DNA from: Chitinophaga pinensis
Lineage (GTDB): Bacteria; Bacteroidota; Bacteroidia; UKL13-3
Direction of reading: 5' to 3'
Assembly (NCBI GenBank): GCA_945876985.1
Contig: CAMCQX010000037.1
Coordinates: forward strand, 1 to 9,672
Length of the DNA: 9,672 nt
Numbering within the stretch: position 1 is the stretch's first letter; each line of letters opens with the position of its first letter. The notes under the pieces are model-generated. The model was not told where the DNA came from, made no database searches, and saw nothing but the letters and a program-made list of their open reading frames with translations. Below, one piece after another: positions 1 to 6,852 of this stretch. Both the position numbers and the translations under genes were made by a program.

Positions 1-1
1 T

Positions 2-613
2 TATTTAAGCTTCAGCAAATCGAAAGGAAGTAAAAACAAAGCAAAATTAGGAAGTTGCGAAGAAGATTTTAATGGATTAGTGATGTTAAGTAAATTCAAA
101 CGTAAATCAATGCCTGAAGATATTTTAGCTCAAGCATTTTGTAGCAATAGTATAGATACTAGCGATTGGGAATTTGAATTACAACGTGGAGTTCAAATGA
201 TGAATAATTATTTTGAATACGCAAGTAATGCCGCTAAAGATGGCGATGTAACTGCATCTAAAATGATGAATAATTATCCTTCCGATAAAAGCCAATTATT
301 GGATAAAAAACTATTGGTAGAAGATAAAATGTTAGAATTAAAAGGCAAAAAAGATGCTGTGGATATATTTGATGGCGAAGTGGCTGAAGTTGACAGGGAT
401 TTAATTTATAAAGCTGTGGCCGATCAAGATAATGCTGTGGCTTATTTCCTTTGGGTGAAAGATGAAAAATATTGCAATAAATTGGTAATTAGCGCCCAAA
501 ATAGTGAATTAATGTATTATGAAACTGCCACTCCTGATAAGTGTAAGTTAAATAATAAAGATTTAGAAGCGTTAAATAGTATTAAGAAAAATGCTTCAAA
601 AAATAATAGATAA
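2..613 (+). CDS. Hypothetical protein, 3' part of a gene cut by the window edge
   Basis: I do not recognise this protein. The frame is open from the first full codon at position 2 to the TAA at 611-613, giving 203 visible residues. Internal start candidates are GTG at 80 and ATG at 83, but neither has a ribosome binding site, and the residues before them (ending GSCEEDFNGLV) look like normal coding sequence. I therefore treat it as truncated at the 5' end, with moderate certainty. The visible part is hydrophilic and probably mostly helical. It has no membrane segment and a lysine/asparagine-rich C-terminus. The pentapeptide MMNNY occurs twice, about 22 residues apart, which may be a small internal duplication. 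Isolated cysteines are present but form no metal-binding pattern. A strong hairpin terminator lies about 18 bp downstream, so this is the last gene of its transcript. No function is proposed. Confidence 0.7.
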   Translation, partial: YLSFSKSKGSKNKAKLGSCEEDFNGLVMLSKFKRKSMPEDILAQAFCSNSIDTSDWEFELQRGVQMMNNYFEYASNAAKDGDVTASKMMNNYPSDKSQLLDKKLLVEDKMLELKGKKDAVDIFDGEVAEVDRDLIYKAVADQDNAVAYFLWVKDEKYCNKLVISAQNSELMYYETATPDKCKLNNKDLEALNSIKKNASKNNR

Positions 614-628
614 TTTCTATTTTTAAAT

Positions 629-668
629 GAAAGCCATGATTAGATAATTATTTAATCATGGCTTTTTT
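629..668 (+). terminator. Rho-independent terminator after the first gene
   Basis: A perfect 12-bp stem (AAGCCATGATTA at 631-642 with TAATCATGGCTT at 653-664) encloses a 10-nt loop and runs into a T tract at 663-668. It lies 18 bp after the stop codon at 613 and should end plus-strand transcription. Confidence 0.85.
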
Positions 669-742
669 ATGCATTTATATTCATATTTAGCCATCATAAA
701 GCTAATATGGATAAATTAGTAAATACATACATTTTATTACAT

Positions 743-784
743 AAAAAAACAGCCATTACAATTGCTTGTAATGGCTGTTTTAAT
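743..784 (-). terminator. Terminator of the secreted nuclease gene, probably bidirectional
   Basis: A perfect 16-bp stem (746-761 with 766-781) encloses a 4-nt loop (TTGC). On the minus strand it is followed by seven T (743-749), and it lies 12 bp beyond the stop of the gene at 796. A T-rich tail on the plus side (778-781 and beyond) means it could also stop read-through from the left. Confidence 0.85.
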
Positions 785-795
785 TTATAAATTTT

Positions 796-3585
796 TTATT
801 CTACTACTATTTTTCTAATGATTGATTTACCATCAACCATTGCTTTTAGCACATAAATTCCTTTGTTTTGAATAGTAATTGAATTGGTTTTACTCAATTC
901 ATCTTTGATCATTAATTTACCGGTTACATCAAATATTTCGTATGAAGCGTGTTGTAAATTTAAATCTGTGGTAAAGTAAACAATTCCATTACTTGGGTTT
1001 GGATAAATATTGAAATTAGCATTTGAAACTTCATGGATTGAAACCGATTTTTCAATTTTAAATGATGCACTGCTATCTTTTAAAACACCACCAATTTCCG
1101 TTATGAAAATTTTAGCGTTGTTTGCATTGATATTGGGAACTGTAATATTAAATATACCTTTATTTGCTTTTTCTTTTACGCTCCATAATAAATTTGAACC
1201 ATCTTTTAAATCAATTGTAATTGAATCAACAAAAGTACTTTGCCAAGTAATATTATTATTGTCGTTACCTTTCCAAATAATACCAGCCAAAGACGTTAAT
1301 AATTTTAAATTAGGTTTACTAATGACAAAATTTGCATTGCTTAAATCAGTAGTAGAATTATCAGACGTTGTAATTCTAATTTTTGCTCTTGTTGTTGTAT
1401 CAGCAGGAACTGTCCATGCATAAGTTGCAGGACTCGCATTTACAGAATCTATCAAAATAAAATCGGTTCCATTGGTAGTATATTCTAATTTTACATTACC
1501 GGTAATTCCTTTAGCTAACCAAGAAATATTTGTTGATTTCAAAACTTCTAAATTTTCGCCACCATTAGGTGTATTTACAACTAAAATTTTACCTGTAATT
1601 AAAGTCATTGTTTTAAAATCAATTAAATTAGCCCAACTAGGATTATCAATAAATGGATTGCGGTTTTTTTGAATAGAAGCTATGTATTCATGACGAGCAA
1701 TTTCTTCGTCACTTGGTGGATCTTGTTGGTGCCATTTCATTAACACTGCCAAACCTTGATCGGCAGGTAGCGTCCAAACATTTCCATTGATTCCATTGTA
1801 AGAAACACACATATAAAACATCGCGCGAGCTAAATCACCTTTTTGCGTGTCTTTTGGTTCGTAAACAGTATTGTTATTTGCATCCTTTCCTAATTTACCA
1901 AAACCTGAAGGCGATGTAGAAGTAACTGTTACACACTCGCCAAAAGGATTATTTGATCGTGGTGCATTAGCCAATGTTTGATGAGCAGGAAATAAATTAT
2001 GCAGATCATTATACTCAGGTAATTCTTTTCCATTAGGAGCGCTTGGCCAACCAGGATTTTGCGTTGAATTATTACTTGGCATGGTACTTTGCGCGCGTGT
2101 ATGTTCACGTGTTAAAATTCCAGTGCTAGTGCTTGCATTCCACACAAATGGTTCATCGTAAATATAAGGAAGGCCAGTATAAACGCAGTTTACTAATTTT
2201 TTACCAGCAGCTGTATCCCTTGTCAAAAAATTATTAATAACTGTTGGAATATAGTTACTATAAAAAATGGTATCGTGTGGATTAACCTTAGCTGTTAGAG
2301 TTGATAAAAAATTAGATGCAACAGGAGCTGCAACAGAATTATAATATGTGCCGGGATTACCCGCTAATGATTGAACAGAAGCAGTAGTTGAAATGCTTGT
2401 TAAATAATTTTCATAAGAAGCTGGTCCGTTATATGAAAATACGGCAAATGAATAATTGTTATTTGCCAAAATATATGTGGGTTTAAATGTTCCAACTTTG
2501 CCTATATAAGCTACTTGCGCAGCGCCAATATAATCCCCTCTTTGATAACTTACCCCATCTGTTGGTACTTCAGTAATTGCTCCATTTTTTTTTCGTAAAA
2601 TCAAATAGTTTTCAGTGTTTGAACTAGTATCACTAAATGTAACATTCATACCATAAGCACTTACATTTGAAAAGTTAATATTAGTTGATTTAAAACTAGG
2701 TTCAGTTGCTAAACTACCTGCTATTCCATACAAATTAACGGTGAATTTAGGTTTATCAATATCATTGTTAAAAATGTTGATTGCCCCTAATCTACTTCCA
2801 TTTCCGGCATTGTTAAAGTTGCAATTAATAATTGTTGAGTCTTTAGAAGCAACTTTAATAGGAAAAGTATTGGTTACACTGAATAAGCCTGCACTTATAC
2901 CAGTAAAATTAATGCTATCAATAACTAAAGTATCTGACAAACCAATATTTTTAACTTTAAATGAAAAATTAGCATTATTTCCAATTACATTTTGAGTATT
3001 GTTAGCAATCACTTGATTGTTTCTACTTACCAAAATTGTTGGTGTATTAGCAATGGGAGCTGCTAAAATCATTACACTATCCAAACCCATATTTCCACCT
3101 GGTATCCCCGCAACTCCACCGGTAAGTTTAGTTGCATAAAAAAACCTAATAAATCGCGTAGTGTTTTTTAAATTGGTTTCTGTGTATTTGCCACCTGTAT
3201 AATTAGTACTTGTAGTAGACTTAGATGTGATAGAACGAATGGTTGTCCATGTATTTCCATTATCACTTTCTTGAATATCAAATTGACCTCCCCAAGCTGC
3301 ACCTGCATTTTGCGGACTTAAGTAATAACTTAGCTGTCCTGGTTTATCAGCAATATTTATAGATACAAATTCTCCTGTTGCGTCTAGTTTACATGAAATT
3401 GCATCACCAGTTCCAAAAGCATAAGTAAAACCATTATTATTTATCGCTAAACCTAAAGTCCAACCTGCTGGCGGACTAGCAATGGAAGGGGTTGAAAAAT
3501 TCCAACTTGTTGGAAGTAATGCTTGTGCTTGTGTTGCTATTGCTATAGCAAAAAAGCTAAAATTTAGTATGAATTTTTTTATCAT
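796..3585 (-). CDS. Secreted multidomain endonuclease I-family nuclease with T9SS sorting domain
   Basis: This 929-residue protein is predicted to be exported by the type IX secretion system and to cut nucleic acid non-specifically outside the cell. Residues 1-22 are a signal peptide. Residues about 25-175 look like a jelly-roll domain, about 180-290 an Ig-like (choice-of-anchor/DUF1573-like) domain, and about 295-400 an Fn3-like domain. Residues about 411-655 are the endonuclease I (NucM/EndA/Vvn) domain. It shows the opening GTYY, the catalytic REHTRAQS (493-500), DLHNLFP (527-533), RSNNPFGE (543-550) and a late NRNPFID. By analogy with Vvn, E494, H495 and N540 are the expected metal ligand, general base and second ligand. 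Two Kre9/Knh1-like beta domains follow (about 670-757 and 758-846). The sorting domain (about 855-929) contains NIYPNPSNG and ends GIYVLKAMVDGK...KIVVE. The start has an A-rich upstream and no Shine-Dalgarno. Nutrient scavenging or biofilm-DNA breakdown is inference. Confidence 0.93.
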   Translation of the reverse strand: MIKKFILNFSFFAIAIATQAQALLPTSWNFSTPSIASPPAGWTLGLAINNNGFTYAFGTGDAISCKLDATGEFVSINIADKPGQLSYYLSPQNAGAAWGGQFDIQESDNGNTWTTIRSITSKSTTSTNYTGGKYTETNLKNTTRFIRFFYATKLTGGVAGIPGGNMGLDSVMILAAPIANTPTILVSRNNQVIANNTQNVIGNNANFSFKVKNIGLSDTLVIDSINFTGISAGLFSVTNTFPIKVASKDSTIINCNFNNAGNGSRLGAINIFNNDIDKPKFTVNLYGIAGSLATEPSFKSTNINFSNVSAYGMNVTFSDTSSNTENYLILRKKNGAITEVPTDGVSYQRGDYIGAAQVAYIGKVGTFKPTYILANNNYSFAVFSYNGPASYENYLTSISTTASVQSLAGNPGTYYNSVAAPVASNFLSTLTAKVNPHDTIFYSNYIPTVINNFLTRDTAAGKKLVNCVYTGLPYIYDEPFVWNASTSTGILTREHTRAQSTMPSNNSTQNPGWPSAPNGKELPEYNDLHNLFPAHQTLANAPRSNNPFGECVTVTSTSPSGFGKLGKDANNNTVYEPKDTQKGDLARAMFYMCVSYNGINGNVWTLPADQGLAVLMKWHQQDPPSDEEIARHEYIASIQKNRNPFIDNPSWANLIDFKTMTLITGKILVVNTPNGGENLEVLKSTNISWLAKGITGNVKLEYTTNGTDFILIDSVNASPATYAWTVPADTTTRAKIRITTSDNSTTDLSNANFVISKPNLKLLTSLAGIIWKGNDNNNITWQSTFVDSITIDLKDGSNLLWSVKEKANKGIFNITVPNINANNAKIFITEIGGVLKDSSASFKIEKSVSIHEVSNANFNIYPNPSNGIVYFTTDLNLQHASYEIFDVTGKLMIKDELSKTNSITIQNKGIYVLKAMVDGKSIIRKIVVE

Positions 3586-3606
3586 TATTTTGCTATTTTA
3601 AAAGCC

Positions 3607-3713
3607 ACGCAATATAAAACAATAAATTAAAACTATTATTATCAATATGTAAACAATAGCTCTTTAGATTAAAATAAGAGTAAAACTAATTATTAAAAAG
3701 ATTTATATTGCGT
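3607..3713. promoter_or_regulatory. Perfect 12-bp inverted repeat bracketing a divergent promoter region
   Basis: ACGCAATATAAA (3607-3618) is repeated as its exact reverse complement TTTATATTGCGT (3702-3713), with 83 bp between. Each arm reads TTTATATTGCGT toward the gene it precedes. One arm ends 21 nt before the nuclease ATG (3585) and the other 12 nt before the DUF2851 ATG (3726). The TATATTGC core resembles, with one T missing, the Bacteroidota -7 element TAnnTTTG. The arms may therefore be the -7 boxes of two divergent promoters, or paired operator sites. No convincing -33 TTG was found at the right spacing, so the role is unproven. Confidence 0.45.
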
Positions 3714-3725
3714 ATTATTAATTCC

Positions 3726-5000
3726 ATGAAAGAAGAACTATTACACTATATATGGCAAAGTAAAATATTACTCAAACAGGCTTTATTTTTAGTAAATGAA
3801 AAGCCCGTAGAAATTTTAAATATTGGAATTTTAAACCATGATGCTGGACCAGATTTTTTTAATGCTAAAATAAAAATTGACGAAGAAATTTTAGTTGGAA
3901 ATATTGAAATTCATATCAAAGCAAGTGATTGGATAAGCCATAAACATGCTGGAGATAAAAAATACGACAATGTAATTTTACATGTAGTCTTTGAAAATGA
4001 TAAACCCATTTTTGACAATAATAGCATGCCAATATTAACATTGGAATTGAAAAACTATTTAGATCCAAAACTATTAAATAAATATAAAATATTAGCAGAA
4101 CAAAAAGCTACAATACCTTGTGAACCAATTTTTAGTTTACCAAATGAATTTAAATTAAATCATTGGCTACACCGCTTGGTTTTTGAACGTTTAGAAAAAA
4201 AATGTGATCGGATTGAAGCATTGCTGAAGGCAAATAATAATAATTGGGAACAAACTTTTTATGTGCTTACGGCAAAATATTTTGGACAAAAAACAAATGA
4301 ACCAGCATTTGAATGGTTGGCAAAAAACTTACCCATACACGTCATTGCAAAGCATAAAGATAAACTGAGCCAAATAGAAGCATTAGTGCTTGGAACTGCT
4401 GGTTTTTTTGATAAAAAATTAAATGATGATTACTTGAAATTTTTGCAAAAAGAATATTTTCATCTTCAAAAAAAATATGAATTGATTAGTATTGATAAGG
4501 GAATATGGAAGTTTGGAAAAATGCGTCCAGGAAATTTTCCAACCATTAGATTGATGCAATTTGCCGCACTTTTATACCAAAGTAGTCATTTGTTTTCAAA
4601 AGTTTTGGCCGTTGATACTGTCAAAGATTTACAAGCATTGTACCAATTAAAACACATTCATTTAATACATTTAAGTGAGTTAAGTAACCATGATTTTGAT
4701 GCGGTGAAAACTGATTTAGGGAATTCGGCTATCAATACAATCATAATAAATACGGTAGTTCCCATTGTTTTTTTATATGGGAAATTACGTTTTGACGAAA
4801 GCAAATGTGACAAAGCAGTAGCATGGTTGGAGCAATTAAAGCCTGAAAAAAATAATATCATTACTTTTTGGGAATCCTTAAATATAAAATCTCAAAATGC
4901 AGCACAAACACAAGCATTATTACAATTAAAAAATGAATATTGCGACCATAAAAAATGTTTGAATTGTGAAATAGGTTTTCATGTTTTAAACAATAACTAA
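3726..5000 (+). CDS. DUF2851 family protein
   Basis: This is a 424-residue member of DUF2851, a family common in Bacteroidota with no established function. Numbering from the ATG at 3726, the family signatures are all present. The N-terminus is MKEELLHYIWQSKIL. The core has NHDAGPDFFNAKI (37-49) and GNIEIHIKASDW (58-69), then a histidine pair (H72, H74) and YDNVILHVVFEND (80-92). Mid-protein motifs are GTAGFF (223-228) and RPGNFPTIRL (267-276). A C-terminal cysteine cluster reads YC...KKCLNC.IG (405-417). A TTG 18 bp upstream is in frame, but I prefer the ATG because the family normally starts with this M-x-E-E-x-L-H-Y-I-W sequence. No signal peptide or membrane segment is visible, so it is probably cytoplasmic. 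The next gene starts 6 bp after the stop, suggesting co-transcription. The PD...E-x-H arrangement recalls PD-(D/E)xK nucleases, but that is only inference. Confidence 0.9.
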   Translation: MKEELLHYIWQSKILLKQALFLVNEKPVEILNIGILNHDAGPDFFNAKIKIDEEILVGNIEIHIKASDWISHKHAGDKKYDNVILHVVFENDKPIFDNNSMPILTLELKNYLDPKLLNKYKILAEQKATIPCEPIFSLPNEFKLNHWLHRLVFERLEKKCDRIEALLKANNNNWEQTFYVLTAKYFGQKTNEPAFEWLAKNLPIHVIAKHKDKLSQIEALVLGTAGFFDKKLNDDYLKFLQKEYFHLQKKYELISIDKGIWKFGKMRPGNFPTIRLMQFAALLYQSSHLFSKVLAVDTVKDLQALYQLKHIHLIHLSELSNHDFDAVKTDLGNSAINTIIINTVVPIVFLYGKLRFDESKCDKAVAWLEQLKPEKNNIITFWESLNIKSQNAAQTQALLQLKNEYCDHKKCLNCEIGFHVLNNN

Positions 5001-5006
5001 TTATTT

Positions 5007-5552
5007 ATGAAAAAAATTCTATTTGGATTACTGTTTATACTTTTATTTAATGCGCAAAATTATGCTCAAAAAACATTATTGTTCTTAAATACTAAAACCA
5101 ATAAAGCCATTGAAGTATCAGAAGGACAAACACTTTCAGTTCAATACAGAGGATATAATAATCAAATATATCATTTTAAAAATATGGTGAGCGAAATAAA
5201 TGATTCAACTATACTTTTGGGAAATATGAGTGAGGAACAGCCTGCTTGGTCTCAAAAATTAAGTAGAAAATTTGAACCTAATTATCGCATCATTGCCATT
5301 AAAGACATTGTGACATTTAGAAGAATTACTATAGGAAGAAGCTTGGGGAAAAGTTTGCTAACTACTTCAGTTATGTTAGGTGAATTTTTTGGTACCATCG
5401 ATTTATTCAGAAATAACCAATTAGGAACTTGGGAAACCGTTACTTTATCACTTGGAATTGGTTTGGCAACATCATTAATTAATGCTTTTGTTTTGCCTGA
5501 TGATCCTAAAAATAAAATAAAAGATGGTTGGATAATTACGGTGAGAGATTAG
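5007..5552 (+). CDS. Hypothetical exported protein with hydrophobic C-terminal half
   Basis: I do not recognise the family of this 181-residue protein. Residues 1-20 form a clear Sec signal peptide (KK, then a leucine/phenylalanine-rich core, then NYA before QK). Residues about 22-110 look like a beta-rich soluble domain with a regular pattern: LNTKTNKAIEV, VQYRGY, NDSTILLGN and IIAIKDIVTFRRI. Two moderately hydrophobic stretches follow (about 112-134 and 143-163). They could be membrane segments or a glycine-rich helical hairpin; the protein then ends DDPKNKIKDGWIITV. The protein therefore probably sits in the periplasm or the envelope. The ATG lies 6 bp after the DUF2851 stop, with only an A/T-rich leader, so it is most likely translated from the same transcript. 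Whether the two products work together cannot be told from this sequence. Confidence 0.75.
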   Translation: MKKILFGLLFILLFNAQNYAQKTLLFLNTKTNKAIEVSEGQTLSVQYRGYNNQIYHFKNMVSEINDSTILLGNMSEEQPAWSQKLSRKFEPNYRIIAIKDIVTFRRITIGRSLGKSLLTTSVMLGEFFGTIDLFRNNQLGTWETVTLSLGIGLATSLINAFVLPDDPKNKIKDGWIITVRD

Positions 5553-5553
5553 T

Positions 5554-5595
5554 ACATTTTCATTATTCAATAATCATTGAAATGTTTTGTTTTAT
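5554..5595 (+). terminator. Weak imperfect hairpin terminator after the DUF2851 operon
   Basis: ACATTT (5554-5559) can pair with AAATGT (5580-5585), continuing through an interrupted AT-rich stem to a CAAT loop (5568-5571). TTTTGTTTTAT follows directly (5585-5595). The stem has mismatches and little GC, so termination here is plausible but not certain. Confidence 0.4.
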
Positions 5596-5660
5596 CGTCA
5601 TAGCTAGGGATAATTTTTAAAAAATATATAAAATGACGATGAGTCATTCCGTAGGAATCT
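5594..5660. repeat. Hairpin-forming intergenic repeat with CATTCCGTAGGAATC core
   Basis: ATCGTCAT (5594-5601) is exactly complementary to ATGACGAT (5633-5640), forming an 8-bp stem. Right beside it, ATTCC-GTA-GGAAT (5646-5658) forms a small perfect hairpin inside the phrase GTCATTCCGTAGGAATCT. From memory, this phrase recurs as a dispersed intergenic repeat in Bacteroidota genomes; I cannot verify copy number here. It opens the 482-bp gene-free stretch 5553-6034, which consists of such repeat pieces. Confidence 0.5.
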
Positions 5661-5816
5661 TCTTTGTCTGGCAACCAAGTTAGCTAATGGAGAAGCCTTT
5701 TCTTTTTTTCTTCTTTCTTTTTCCATTGCTGAAAAAGAAACAAAAAAGCTAGACAAAAATATGCTTCCGCTCACGAGGCTTAGGCTGGCCCGCATTTTTG
5801 TCGGGCTTACGCACAT
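5661..5816. repeat. Structured, locally GC-rich intergenic element (probable dispersed repeat)
   Basis: This segment differs in composition from everything around it. A pyrimidine tract (about 5697-5724) is followed by its own complement: TTTCTTTTTC (5714-5723) pairs perfectly with GAAAAAGAAA (5731-5740). A second inverted pair follows: GACAAAAATATGC (5752-5764) with GCATTTTTGTC (5792-5802), with two bases bulged. Between these arms lies an unusually GC-rich stretch (about 5763-5793) in a roughly 30% GC window. A minus-strand frame runs through it (5604-5816), but its product is low-complexity and starts and ends in repeat sequence, so I do not call it a gene. It resembles, from memory, a recurrent intergenic element of Bacteroidota. 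It has no transposase, so it may be a non-autonomous element or a degraded copy. Confidence 0.5.
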
Positions 5817-5928
5817 CGTTAATGGAATAATTGAAATATAATTTAGTTGTCACTAACAAAAGCTATGTTTCTATGCAGTTTTTATTTTATTGAAAATAGT
5901 AGTTAATAAAACGTCAATGTAGTTTGGT

Positions 5929-6000
5929 CGTCATTGCGAGGCACAAAGCAATCTCACTGTTTTGTTCCTATGAGATTATTGGTTATTGCATCGCAATAAG
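5929..6000. repeat. REP-like palindromic repeat (GTCATTGCGAGG...GCAATCTC type), right arm decayed
   Basis: The left arm (5929-5956) carries CGTCATTGCGAGGCAC and GCAATCTCA, a phrase I know as a widespread intergenic repeat. The right arm matches only in part. AATCTCA (5950-5956) pairs with TGAGATT (5971-5977), and ATTGCGA (5933-5939) pairs with TCGCAAT (5991-5997). The bases between these two stems no longer pair. I read this as an old copy whose left arm is well kept. It ends 35 bp from the pyrF stop codon and could mark the boundary between the convergent transcripts. Confidence 0.65.
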
Positions 6001-6034
6001 TTGTATTAAGGTGCACAATTATGAAAAATTTTTA

Positions 6035-6835
6035 TCAAATAAAAGCGCTCATTTCCATAGCCATTTTCTTGGCTTCAGTCATTGCTGCTTCTGCAAAATC
6101 AAGTCCATTGCTCGCATAAATAATACTTCGAGAAGCATTAATTAACAAACCAATTTCATCGGTTTTTCCGTACTTAACTACCTCGGCTAAACTTCCTCCT
6201 TGCGCACCAACTCCAGGAACCAATAAAAAATGAGAAGGAGCATGCTTTCTAATAATCGTAAAATCTTGAGGTTTGGTGGCACCAACTACAAACATTAATT
6301 GTTCATCGGTAGCTAATTTGCAAGTATTTTTAATAACATGTTCAAACAAAAATTCATCATTTATTTTTTGTTGCTCATAGTCGGCACTACCAGCATTACT
6401 AGTTAATGCCAAAACAATTCCCCATTTATTTTTATATTCAAAAAATGGCGCTAAACTATCATTTCCCATATAAGGTGCAAGGGTAATGGCATCAAAATTC
6501 ATTTTTTCAAAAAATGCTTTAGCATACATATTACTCGTATTTCCTATGTCACCACGTTTTGCATCGGCTATTGTTAAAATATTGCTTGGAATTAAATCTA
6601 ATGTTTTAGCCATACTTTGCCATCCGCTTATACCTTCGGCTTCATAAAAAGCAGTATTTATTTTATAGCTAACGCAATAATCTTTTGTAGCTTCAATTAT
6701 GGCTTTATTGAACTCAAAAATTGGATCTTCGGTGGCTAATAAATGCTTTGGAATTTTTGTTAAATCAGTATCTAAGCCTACACATAAAAAGCTTTTCTTT
6801 AATTTTATTTCTGATATTAGTTCTTGTTTTGTCAA
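6035..6835 (-). CDS. pyrF: Orotidine 5'-phosphate decarboxylase
   Basis: The enzyme removes CO2 from orotidine 5'-phosphate to give UMP, the last step of de novo pyrimidine synthesis, in the cytoplasm. The 266 residues fit the longer group (type 2) of the family. Visible landmarks of the TIM barrel are VGLDTD (19-24) and the substrate-contact region YKINTAFYEAEG (57-68). The catalytic strand is IADAKRGDIGNT (89-100), with K93 flanked by D91 and D96. PGVGAQGG (207-214) and NASRSI (233-238) are the phosphate-binding loops. All key residues are intact. The ATG at 6835 is preceded by an AT-rich leader without Shine-Dalgarno. The gene lies 17 bp downstream of the outer-membrane barrel gene and no promoter fits in that gap, so it is probably transcribed with it. 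No other pyrimidine gene is in the window. Confidence 0.96.
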   Translation of the reverse strand: MTKQELISEIKLKKSFLCVGLDTDLTKIPKHLLATEDPIFEFNKAIIEATKDYCVSYKINTAFYEAEGISGWQSMAKTLDLIPSNILTIADAKRGDIGNTSNMYAKAFFEKMNFDAITLAPYMGNDSLAPFFEYKNKWGIVLALTSNAGSADYEQQKINDEFLFEHVIKNTCKLATDEQLMFVVGATKPQDFTIIRKHAPSHFLLVPGVGAQGGSLAEVVKYGKTDEIGLLINASRSIIYASNGLDFAEAAMTEAKKMAMEMSAFI

Positions 6836-6852
6836 TGTAAAAAATTGTTTTT

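Noticed and set aside
1010..1423. 137-residue plus-strand hydrophobic frame inside the nuclease gene
   Set aside because: It is antisense to well-supported C-terminal domains of the nuclease; the frame is a shadow.
3708..3725. TTG start for the DUF2851 gene, six residues longer
   Set aside because: The ATG at 3726 gives the standard family N-terminus, and the TTG lies inside the inverted-repeat arm.
5604..5816. 70-residue minus-strand reading frame across the repeat mosaic
   Set aside because: Its sequence is low-complexity (FLSSFFVSFSAMEKERRKKEK) and is fully explained by translation of the hairpin repeats.
5553..6034. CRISPR array or insertion sequence in the repeat-rich gap
   Set aside because: The repeats are different hairpins, not equal-length repeats with spacers, and no cas or transposase gene is present.
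5924..6145. 73-residue plus-strand frame starting in the REP-like palindrome
   Set aside because: The first part (VVIARHKAISL) is the known spurious translation of this repeat, and the rest is antisense to pyrF.
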